Positions 1 to 10,800 of a DNA stretch of 64,000 bases are shown one piece after another (position 1 is the stretch's first letter; each line of letters starts with the position of its first letter). A program made the position numbers and the translations under genes. The notes beneath the pieces were generated by a model, which was not told the DNA's origin, searched no databases, and saw only the letters and a list, made by a program, of their open reading frames with translations. The DNA is from Tetrahymena thermophila SB210 (Eukaryota > Ciliophora > Oligohymenophorea > Hymenostomatida > Tetrahymenidae), in NCBI RefSeq assembly GCF_000189635.1, contig NW_002476186.1:434001-498000 (forward strand). Direction: 5' to 3'.

Positions 1-261
1 AAATAAATTGTTTCATTTTTTATAAAAATATTTACAATAATTTAAAAATAAATTAAGATATTTTTATTTATTGAAATAAATAATTTTAAATTTGAAAAAA
101 AGAAATATAAATTAATTATTATTTATAGATTAATATTTGTTATTTTAAAAATTATTTTAATTTATTTTGATTTAATTGTGAATAAATTATTTTATTTTAA
201 TTTAATTTTATTATTTATTTATTTGTATGTTAACGTTTATTTAAATAACATTAAATAGTAT

Positions 262-1092
262 TCAATCAGCTGTTTCTGGTTATTATGTTATTTCAGGAAT
301 TGACTAAACTGGCAAGGTACTAAAATTTTTAGGTAGTTTTTTTGATTTTTTTTTGTTATTATTTATAGCATATTAAGGTATTATCTTTTGGTTATTTAAA
401 ATTAATTCACTTTTGCTAATAAACTAAAATTAGTTGCTTGAATCTTCAGAGTTTACTTGGATTGTATTATATTTTTTTTGCTTATTTTAAGTTATATTAT
501 AATCATCGACAGCTTCATTTTTATCTCCTTCAAACCTTAAACTTGAATTAAGCTCATCTTCAGACTATATTTATATTTATTAGGAAGTTTGTTCCTATTG
601 AGGGTGCTTTTTGTAAGATTATTTGATAACTTATCTTTAATTCTAAAATTGGTTAGACAAAATTCGAGAGCTGTCTATTACTGGAGCAGATTTCTAATAT
701 GGTTAATCTTTAAGTGATTACAACTTTACGTTGTGTGAATGTCGTTAAATTTCATTTAGCTCATTTTAATTATCATTTTAATCTAAGCATCTACTCAAGT
801 TTTTATTTGCATCTTCTTTAATTTCAGATTAATCCTATAGACTTTTTAGTGCAAGTGATTAAGAAAGTTGAAAACGCAGCAAGTTAGACACATTAATGGG
901 TCGTATTTGTACAATAACTTGCTTTTATTTTTTATATTTTCTGAGATAGCACCTAACAATAAGTATTATAACTAAAATAAAGAAAGAAGAGACTAAAAAT
1001 CCTATAATCAACTTTTAGCACGTGTCGAATTTTTAACAATTTTCAGATTTTTTTTATAGAGGAGATTAGTCTTGCTATTATGCTTAAGACAT
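262..1092 (-). CDS. Small single-pass membrane protein, unidentified
   Basis: Single-exon ciliate-code frame of 276 residues, ATG at 1092-1090 and TGA at 264-262. It opens MSQAQQQDQ, followed by a short segment with two Cys (SENCQKFDTC). A hydrophobic stretch at about residues 27-49 (IIGFLVSSFFILVIILIV) is followed by a basic run (RCYLRKYKKQK), so it looks like one membrane span with a basic stop-transfer. The rest is hydrophilic and rich in Gln, Asn, Lys and Ser. I do not recognise a family. The complementary strand is also largely open here and can be mistaken for a gene, but the minus frame has a proper ATG, stop and no TGA. Confidence is good that it is coding; function is unknown. Confidence 0.72.
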
Positions 1093-2387
1093 TCAATATA
1101 AAATTTGATTAAATAATAAAAATCTTTGAAAAGTAATATTTTTTTCAAGCAAAGAAATTTTTAGTGCAATTATTTTACTTATTTTTTATATTACTTTGCA
1201 AAAGGTTCAATAAATTTTGAAATTCATGCACAAAAACAATTTTCTTTTTGTTTGTTACTAAGGTATTACTTCTAAATTGTTTTTGTTTTTTCTTTGTTCT
1301 TTCTAATTCAAAGCTTTTACATTTTAAAAGATTTTTTTAGAATGACTCTTAACTCTTGCCTTACAAAAAATCAACCTATAAATATTTATTTTTTCTTTAA
1401 TCTAATGATATTTGTTTTCTGACGTAAAAATCGCTATAATTAAAAGTAGAAATGTGTTTCTGTAAAAGTTTTTATATTGAAAAATTATTATATCTTTATT
1501 TTGTGGAGATTCTCTATTTATCAAAAATGTATAAACGAAACAGCAAATGAAAAAAAGATATTTTACTTTATTTATAAATTTTTAATCTCAAAATAAATTA
1601 ACAGATGATTTAGATTTCTGAAATTTGTTGTTTATTATTGTTTTGTGTTTATTTTAAAATAATCAAATTTTTGGTTTTAATTAAAGTATCTTTTTTTGGA
1701 TTTTGACAAATGCTGTTACCAATTTTCTCTACGTGTAGGAAATTCATTAACTAATGAATAGAGGCTTTAAACTAAATGATCATATGTTATTTTTTTAACA
1801 ATAAAAAATAAATCAGTACTCTTATTTCAAATCTCTTTGACATATTATTCTATAAAAATGACTTTTTGTTTGTATTATCTTTTCCATTAACTCCTGCAAA
1901 ATATTAACTGATTATTTATAATAAAAACAAAGATATTTTTTACAAATGATATAATTTGGGGAATTTTCTGAAAGGAGAATAAATACAACTTAGCTGAACC
2001 TTAAAAGAGAAAGCAAATATTAATATAGGATTTTCTAAAATTGAAAGATCTGATGATTAGTTCAAATGGTGATAAGAAATTTTGTAATATCAAGCATGAT
2101 AAACACCTTTTAAAAACAATAAAAAATAATGGAAATAAATGTTTGTTTTTCAAATTTTAGATGTTTGATGGAAATCTTATGGAATCATGGAGAAAAATTA
2201 TTAAAATTTCAAGCAAAATCAAATCTGGGTGGGGAAAACGAACTAATTATTGAAAGCCAATACACTTAAGAGTTAAGAAAGGGGATAGGGATTTTTTTGA
2301 TATAAAAGCACGTATCTAAGTCAGAAAATATCTTTTAAAATAATAAATAAAAATTGAAAAAATATCATTAAGAAAAAACCAAAAAAA
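1093..2387. other. Intergenic, divergent promoter region
   Basis: AT-rich spacer between the divergent membrane-protein gene (leftward) and the PDI gene (rightward). All frames are broken by frequent TGA and I see no RNA gene. The stretch just before the PDI ATG is A-rich, as is usual in ciliate leaders. Confidence 0.6.
2301..2307 (+). promoter_or_regulatory. Possible TATA-like element upstream of PDI
   Basis: TATAAAA lies about 80 bases before the PDI ATG in a locally less AT-rich context. In DNA this AT-rich a TATA match is weak evidence; position alone makes it plausible. Confidence 0.25.
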
Positions 2388-4603
2388 ATGAACAAGACTT
2401 TGCTTTTGTTAACTATTTTGGCTGTCGGTGCTTTGGCTTCCACTGCCCCTGCTGTCGAAGAAGGTGTCTATGTCTTAACTGACTCCAACTTCAACGAATT
2501 CATTGCCTCCAAGCCTTTTGTTTTGGTTGAATTCTACGCCCCTTGGTGTGGTCACTGCAAGAAGCTCGCCCCCGAATATGCTAAGGCTGCTTAAGCTTTA
2601 GCCAGTGAAAACTCCTAAGCTGTTCTCGCTAAGGTTGATGCCACTGAATAAAAGGACCTCGGTACTAGATTCTCCATCCAAGGTTTCCCTACCTTGAAGT
2701 TCTTCATCAACGGTTCCACTGAAAACCCTGTTGACTTCAATGGTGGTAGAACTGAAAAGGACATCCTTAACTGGATCAAGAAGAGAACCGGTTCCGTTTC
2801 TGAAGCTCTTAACACTGCTGAAGAATTAACCGCCTTCACTCAAAAGAACCAAGTCGCCATCGTTTATTTCGGTAAGCATATTTTATTTTTATCGTTTAGA
2901 TGCAAACAATAAAGAGTATTTATAAACAAACGAATGGCTATCATATCAAATTTTTGTCTAATGGAAATCAGCATTCCATTAAGATAAGTTAACTAACTCC
3001 CAAGAAAATTAATACATTAAATAGACTGCAAATAATTTTAATGTAGTAACAAACTTTAAAGGATTATGAAAGCCATATAGGATAGCAGAGAAGTTACATG
3101 AAAGAATATCATGAATGGAAGCCTTACAAATAATATAAAAGTTAGCTCCATAAAATTCCTATTCTGTTATTTAAGAAAAAAAAAATAATTAGATGCAAAG
3201 CACTAACAAACAAATGAAATTATATACAGATTAAATACAATCAAGAGCAACTCATATAAAAATAAGCCTTTTTTAAGATGTTTCATCAAAGCTTTTAAAG
3301 TTCTTGTTGACGTCAAAAAAAAAAAATTAAATTTTAAAAAATTTAAAAAATATATTTTTCAAATAAAAAATACTAACACTAGCTAAATTGATAGTCATTC
3401 ATTCATTTATTCATTCATTATTAATAGAACATACTTCCACATAAATAACCAATAAGCCATCAAAAAATTTTATAATACTTAACCTAGAAAGAATGATAAG
3501 CCATTAATATTCAGTCATTAATTAATTTGTTTTTAATCATTAGGTGAAAGTGAAAAGGATGCCAACTACGAAGCCTTCAAGTCTTTGGCTATGTCTTATG
3601 ATGACCTCGCCTTCGCTCACGTTTTCAACGCTGACTTGAGAACTGCTTAAAACGCTGCTGCTCACAACCTCGTCCTCTACAAGCACTTCGATGAAAAGAG
3701 AAACGACTTCACTGGTACCTTCAACGTTGCTAACTTAAAGACTTTCGTTGACACCAACTCTTTCCCCATCGTTATGCCCTTCAACGACAGAGCCATCCAA
3801 AAGGTCTTCTAACAAGGTAACCCCACTTTGTTCCTTTTCTCCAACAGCAACGAAGCTTCCCTTGCTGCTGAAAAGGCTTTCGCTGCTTCTGCTGAAGAAA
3901 ACAGAGGTAAGATCGTCTTCTCTATCTCCAAGCCTGATGACACCTTCGGTCACTACTAAAAACTCGCTGACTACATCGGTGTTAACACTGCTTAAGTCCC
4001 CGCTTTAATGCTCGTTCACTCCAGCCACGAAGTTCTTAAGTACAAGTTCACTGCTTCTGAAATCACCCATGCCACCATTAACTAATTCGTTAGTGACTAC
4101 CTTGCTGGTAAGCTCTCAACTTACTTGAAGTCTGAAGATATCCCTGCCACCAACGACGAACCCGTCAAGGTCCTCGTCGGCAAGAGTTTCGATGACCTCG
4201 TCATTAACAGCAACAAGGATGTCTTAGTTGAATTCTACGCTCCCTGGTGCGGTCACTGCAAGCAACTTGCTCCCATCTATGATGCCGTTGCCAAGAAGCT
4301 CTCCCACAACCACAACATCGTCATCGCTAAGATCGATTCCACCGCTAACGAAGTTCCCGGAGTCAATATTAGAGGTTTCCCCACCATTAAGTTCTATCAA
4401 AACGGTAAGAAATCTACTCCTCTTGATTTCGAAGGTGACAGAACTGAAGAAGGTATCCTCAAGTACCTCAAGGAAAAGACCACGTAAATAACATTTTATA
4501 CAAAATTTTATTCAAAAGTTATTGATTGTAAAGAAATCATATCTAAATATATTTTTTTTTAATTTATAGCTTCCCTTGGGTTGAAAAGAACGAAGATCTC
4601 TGA
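2388..4603 (+). CDS. Protein disulfide isomerase (ER thioredoxin-fold oxidoreductase)
   Basis: Catalyses disulfide formation and reshuffling in the ER lumen. Three exons, 2388-2871, 3544-4483 and 4570-4603, joined by GT...AG introns of 672 and 86 bases, give 485 residues, the usual PDI length. The N-terminus ([18 protein letters not shown]) is a signal peptide. Two thioredoxin domains carry the active site WCGHC at residues 53-57 and 396-400, flanking two redox-inactive domains, the a-b-b'-a' order. The last exon restores frame and ends VEKNEDL before TGA, so the C-terminal tetrapeptide is NEDL rather than KDEL or HDEL. Gln is encoded by TAA at many sites. Codons are strongly biased to C-ending forms (AAG, GCC, CTC, AAC), unlike most neighbours, which suggests high expression. 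Intron 1 holds ATTC-type short repeats near 3397-3420. Confidence 0.96.
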
Positions 4604-5181
4604 TCAATTTGACAATTTTAATAATAGATATTATTAGTAATAATAATATCTCACTGTTATTGTATTTTCTTTGTTAACTTAATATTTGTATTCTAATCCA
4701 AATATTGCTCCAATTCACAATCAATTTCTCAATTCATTAATTTATGATATTTTAATCATTTCAGGTTAATTTTGAAGTTAATCATCTTATTAACAAGCAT
4801 TTTTTTGTTGAAATTTTGTAAAATTTATCAAATAAATTTTAAAAATGTTGTGATAATTGAAATAAATATTAAAAAAACCAAATAAAAGTCAAAATAAAAT
4901 TTTTAATATAATTTGATAAAATTTAGAAGAATTAAAAGAATCAGAAATATAAAATTTTTAAATTAAAACTAAAAAATAGATTTTAAAATATTATATTTTG
5001 GAATTTTTATTCAAAAAGCTCAAGCTCTATGTAATTATGTAAAAAAATTTTATAATAGTATTATATTCGATGAAGAAAAATACTAATATAATAAAACGAC
5101 AAAATACAATTTAAGGAAATATTTGAAAACATTTAAAAGAAATAAACACTTAAAATAGAGCAATACAAAAATTATTTAATA
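4604..5181. other. Intergenic, convergent
   Basis: Very AT-rich spacer between the 3' ends of the PDI gene and the K+ channel gene. It presumably holds both 3' untranslated regions. No coding frame or RNA gene was seen. Confidence 0.6.
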
Positions 5182-8100
5182 TCACTTAAAATCTTTACTC
5201 ATAAAGATTGATGTCTTATGTTTGGTATTCTACGTTTTAGGTTTTATTTTTTTTTATTTTACTAATTTTGCTTATTTTTTTCTAAAGGTTTTTAGAATAT
5301 GAGTCAAGTTATTATGAGGGAAATAGTAAGTGTATTGTTTCATTTTATCAAATGATAAAATTACATAAAAGTCATTCCTATTTTGCAGAGTATTAGGAGA
5401 ATTCAGCAAATTGTGCTATAAATGAGAATAAATGTTTGGATTTGTCTTTTTCTTTTTTGTTTGAGATACAATACCTGATTTTGTATTTGTTTCCTCTTCA
5501 TGATGTGATTAATAACCTATTTCGTTAAATGTTGGCTATTATGTAGGTTATAGAATCTTTTAATATTGTGTGCCTAGCATAGTATCAACTCTTCCTAGAG
5601 ATAGCTAATTTTAGCTCCTATGGTTTTAATTAGAATTCATGTTACTGTTATTTGTTAGAAACGTGCTTGAGTTAACTTAATTGTTAGGGTTACTAATAGG
5701 ATTATTATTTGTGTTATTTTATTGCAAGTTATTAGATATTGTAATGCTGTTAATGAGGTTATTAATAGAACCTTATTCAACATTACTTTGATTTCGAGGA
5801 GATAAAGGATTTTTACCATCAATTTATATATTTTATATAGAGCTTTATCTTCCCCTTATTGCAGGAATACTTTAGATATAATTAGAGGTTTAATTAATTG
5901 TGTAAGGCTATAGTTGAATAGTCTACTACTTGTGGAGCCAATTGAAATTATTTGTTGATTAAATGTGCTGCTCAGTTTCAAAATAATCTTCAAATTGATT
6001 TTAATTAGCAGCAGGTGAATTTGCTGAAATCCTTCTATTCAAGTATATAGAGTTTGTATCACTGTTATTATTAATTTAGATACTTGTTTCTCTGAAATAT
6101 CCTAAATTGGGTATTTCTAAGGCTCCTCCATTATTATTCATTAAGCTAGGAGAAAGTACACTATTATTACTCTAAATAAAGTGTTATACTTCAATTTAAT
6201 CAAAGTCTTTATTTGTTTGAATAGCGAGTTGAGGGAATCTCTGTTTTTGAAGTTTAATAGCTTCTTCTTTTTTTTCATTTAATATTTGTTATTCATATTC
6301 TTTTTAGAGCTGTAAAATTATTTATTTTTAAATATATAAGCTCTTTTTTGATTTAGCCTTCGTTATGCCTGATATTTTAGATGGTTAATTGATCGGAGTT
6401 CCACCTTCATCTCCAAGGTACTCTGTCTAACCACCTGATTAATTTATTGATTAATTAATTTCTGTATGAGTTTGAGTTCTAATATAATTTTTATTTGTAA
6501 AAAAGCTCTTTCTTTTTTTATCATCTGGCACATTTCCAAAATTTCCTTAATTATATATTTCTTCTTCTTCCCCGTCAGTTCCAAACGGTGTGCTAGTATT
6601 ATTATGAAAAGGAGATATTCCTTCTTACACTATTCTATTTACTTAATAATTTAATTTTTAATTATTTTTCTAAAAAATATAGGCAGAGTTCTGAATTTCT
6701 TAAGAAATAAAAATAGGGTTTATTTTTGTTCGCTTTCTTCTTTCATGATTAGATCTCTCCTATTAAGCTTGAGAATGATTGTATTAATAAGTAATTTTAT
6801 CAATATTCGGTTAATATTTGAGCTAAGGACAATCTGCGATTTAATGAGAATACTGATTGCAGCTGAGACATTTCATGTCTAAACCTTAATACTCTTAATA
6901 AAAGTTAGCTTTGTCCTTAATTTTATGATATTTTTCCTATGCAATAAAGAAGAAATATTTTCATTATCTTTAATTAAAAATCTCAAATGTAAAAGTAAAT
7001 TTACAAATTCGTCTGGAAATTTGGAAATAACATATTTAAAATCTCCTAATGTGATGTAAGCTAATGTAACTACGTCATGTGTTTTGGCGAAATACTATGT
7101 TTTTTATTCTGTAAAAAGCTCTATTTGGCCTAGAGTATCTCCTTTCTTTAATAATAGTAAATTAGTTACAAATCATTCATTAAATAATTATTCAGAAAGA
7201 AAATTCTACTTTAATGTGTTAGAGATTAATAAATTCATCTTTTTTGACTTTCCACATTAATGAAATATTTCCTTTAAGCACAAAATACAATTTATCCAAT
7301 TATTCATTTTAGTGATATAAGAATATTTCAGGTCCAATTTTAATTTCTTTCACAAATAAAGCCAACTCTTTAATAAAATTCTAACTAAAATTCAACTTAA
7401 ATAATTTATTTTGCAAAATAACTTTCACATAAAGTTCTTACATTACTTCATCTTTTAGTGATTGGGGTAAATTACTAATCATTTCATACCCGTCACTAGA
7501 ATTTTTTTGATTTTCTTTATTAATATATTCATAGTATTTCTTGACCTATTGCATTACATATTTTGGAACTCCTCTATCATTCATATGGCGATTTAATTTC
7601 TATAGTTTATTCTTACTCTATTTTTGTTCTCTTTAAATTTCTTTTACGAGTTCACCTAAAAAAATTATTTTAAGTAAATAATATGAAAAATAATAAATCT
7701 AAAACAACTCAAATTACCAATATAATTAAAAGTATAAGCATAGGTACCACAAGCAATGAAAGCTACAAAAATAACAAAAACTTTTTCATCTATATTTTTA
7801 CCAAAGATTATTTATGTATAAATGCAGTCAGTGTTTAAAAAAATTTAATACTAGTATTTATAGGCACAACATCACCATATCCTATTGTGATCATGGTTAT
7901 AACACTCCAATATAAAGCTGTCACATATATACTTGTATTAGTTATGGGAGTTCCAATATTTCTAAAATGCTTGTCAATCCAATTAGTATCTTCGTTTTAC
8001 TTAATAGTCAATCCAACTGATATAAAAATACAAGATACGATATGGCACGTGACCAATAAAGTAGCAACAATACGAATTATTTTAGTGTATATATAGTAAT

Positions 8101-9943
8101 TCTACTCTTAGTCAAATCTATTAAAAAATTGTTTAAGTAACTCAAAAATTTTTTTTGCCCTCAAAAGAATAACCAACTGAAGATAATAAAGCGAATCCTC
8201 CTTAATACTGATAAAGTAGATAAAATATATTAAGATTTCATATCTTTTTTTTAAATTAAATTAATTAATTATCTCCATTCCTTAATTTATATTAATTACA
8301 TCAATTTATTTTTGAAATATTTTTTAATGATATATTTTCTCTCTTTTATGATTTGTCCAGATTTATAAATAGCCTATTTATAAGATTGATTAATAGATAA
8401 TCTAAAAATGATAAAGTTAATTACAGTATTGAAATTAATAGCAATTTCAAAAAAAAAAGTTATAAACGGTAAATAAATTGTGATTAAGTCATTGACAAAG
8501 TTATTTTAAGAGAAGTATGATTCATAGCTAATGCTAAAAGCTGTTTTTAGAGGTATTATGATAGTTAAAATAATTATTTAGATAATAACAACTAAATCCC
8601 ATATGATCTTAAACCAATGATCCTATTTGATAATTAACAAGTATGATTCATATTTTAGATTTGTAAACAAGAAGTAATAAAAATCAATAAATATATTGAT
8701 AGATAATTAATTACTGGGTCTATGACATTTTAATCTGAGAGATAAATCTTTAAAAAATCTAATCCATTTAATAAAAGATTCTTGAAATTAAATATTTAAT
8801 TTAGATAAAAATTTACAATTTTTTAATTTCCTGAAAATACCAGATTTAACTTCTTTGCCATCTCCCTTTTGATATGGAAAAAATATTTATAAATTTTAAG
8901 AGCAAGCTTTGGAATTTAGTTAGATACATTTTCTTTTATTAATTTCTTTTATACGTAGTATATAAAAAAAGATGCTTTGTCATTTATTATTTTGAACTGA
9001 GTGTTTTACAAATTAGAAAGCAAGTATTTATTTGTTTTTTGCTTCATCAATTATATGAACTTCGAAATTTTAGCACTTCTAAGAAAAAATGAAAATTTAA
9101 AAGAAGAATATTTCTACTTTAATACTTCTTCTTTCCCTCCTAATTTTTAAGAATCAATTAATAGACTGTCCTTTCCACCTGATATCTAAGGAGAATTCAA
9201 CTTTGACATTTCATCTATACTTTACAAATTAATCTTAGCATTTGGTGGTGATCTTTTTTTTGAATTAGCTTAATCTTAAAGTTTTTCATCATTATTTAAG
9301 ATAGCTTAGTCTTTTTGTTCATTTAAGCACAATAGATTCTAGCTTTAGTTTATAAGTATATAACTATTTTAATAATTTGCAGCGATATTTTCATGCTAAT
9401 CAGCAGACTCTTAAATTAAAAAATTAGGACTTTTATTCATTATACTACTTCTGTATTAGAGATTTCCATTATATTCTAAAAGGGAATTCATACCTCTTGA
9501 TTTAATTTTAGGATCAATAGGCTATTAAAATGAAAACTGATCCATGGCTTTAGTAAAATCCATACTCCTACTTATTTCAACTTAACTCAAATCCTCTATA
9601 GTTTAAGATCTTACATATAAAATAATATTTGAGCATAAATTAAAGTTAATTTGTTAAATTATATTTTTTATTTTAATAATTGTATGATTGCTCAAAGGCA
9701 GCCACTTTTTAAGATATTTTTTACATGAATATATTAAATTTATAAAATTAATGTATAAAATGTCTTATTTTACGGCTATTTATTATTTTTTTTATTGTTT
9801 GTAGAAGTCAAACTCAAGATATCATCATCTTAAAAACTTTTTCTCCTTACTTGATCTACTGTTTTTAGCTATCTGACATGTTCTCCTTCCCTAATTCCGC
9901 TTTTTAACATTGAAGAAGGAAATAATTAATTTGGGGTATTCAT
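5182..9943 (-). CDS. Voltage-gated-type K+ channel with cyclic-nucleotide-binding domain and CCHC zinc knuckle
   Basis: Potassium channel subunit of the CNG/HCN/EAG-like class, placed in a surface or ciliary membrane by analogy. Nine exons with in-frame junctions (exon 1 9774-9943, exon 2 8817-9609, exon 3 8425-8622, exon 4 8300-8373, exon 5 7852-8243, exon 6 7718-7789, exon 7 7210-7655, exon 8 7005-7145, exon 9 5182-6936) give 1346 residues. About 320 hydrophilic N-terminal residues precede S1 (WDLVVIIQIIILTIIIPL). The selectivity filter TIGYGD, with G533-D536 encoded at 7871-7882, precedes S6. A cyclic-nucleotide-binding fold follows (KKGDTLGQIELFT, LGDFKYVISKFPDEF). It is joined to C-x2-C-x4-H-x4-C at residues 785-798, a zinc-knuckle spacing, and then a Gln/Asn-rich tail of about 540 residues. 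Exon sums preserve frame throughout. Which nucleotide binds, if any, cannot be told. Confidence 0.92.
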
Positions 9944-10800
9944 AAATAATTCAGGTAAACTTTTTTTGCTTGAATAATTATTACATAATTTAGTGGATAA
10001 ATTAACTATTACTTATATTTTCTAGTTTTTTTGTTATAATCTAAGTAATCATTTCATTTTTAAATAACAATTGCTAAGTTTTAATAAAAGATGATATGAT
10101 GGATACATAAGATTTTTTCATAATTTAATTAATTTATATAGACCTTAAAAAAGCATTTAATTAATTAATTAATTAATTTGAAACGCCATTAAAAATCACT
10201 CAACCTTCTCATTTTGTTTGTTTAATTTGTTTTTTATTAAATATTACACTATAATATCCAAATCCTTATTTTTATACTTGAAAAAAGAAGTCTGTAAACT
10301 GGATATCAATTTTCACACATTTTTTAAATAAAAGTAAACAAAGAAACAAAGTATCATAATTTGTTGTTATAATTTAAATCTATTACTTTTATCTAATTAT
10401 AACATCAAAGGTTTATCATTCATTTGAATATCTTTAAAGTTTTAAAATTAAGTAAATTATTTCTATAAACTCTTTTTTTTACTTTATTTAGTATGCTTTT
10501 AATTTTATTTTTTATTTTTTTATACTTCATTAAATGTTCTATTTCATAAAGAAAGTAAAGTAATATTACTAGAATCTTACTTATATCTTAAATCTAAATG
10601 TTTTCCAGAATAAATATTATTTGATAATAAATATTTTTTAGATATTATTTATAAATTTTTATGTGATACAGATTATATATATGTGTATGATAAGGTAATA
10701 TTAAAATAAAATAATTATTTATTCATTATTTTTAATAGTTCCTCATTTTAAATTTTTTAATTATTGTATATGTTGTAGTATGTTCCTTATAGATATATTA
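9944..10800. other. Intergenic
   Basis: AT-rich spacer between two same-strand genes, so it holds the channel promoter side and the 3' end of the coiled-coil gene. A run of ATTA units lies near 10158-10180. Nothing coding was seen. Confidence 0.55.

Noticed and set aside
259..871. Plus-strand frame with an in-frame TGA at 599, looking like a membrane protein with a recoded or broken stop
   Set aside because: It is the complement of the minus-strand gene 262-1092, which has a clean ATG, no TGA and a typical Q/N-rich ciliate composition. All TCA triplets fall in one phase, which leaves the minus frame open.
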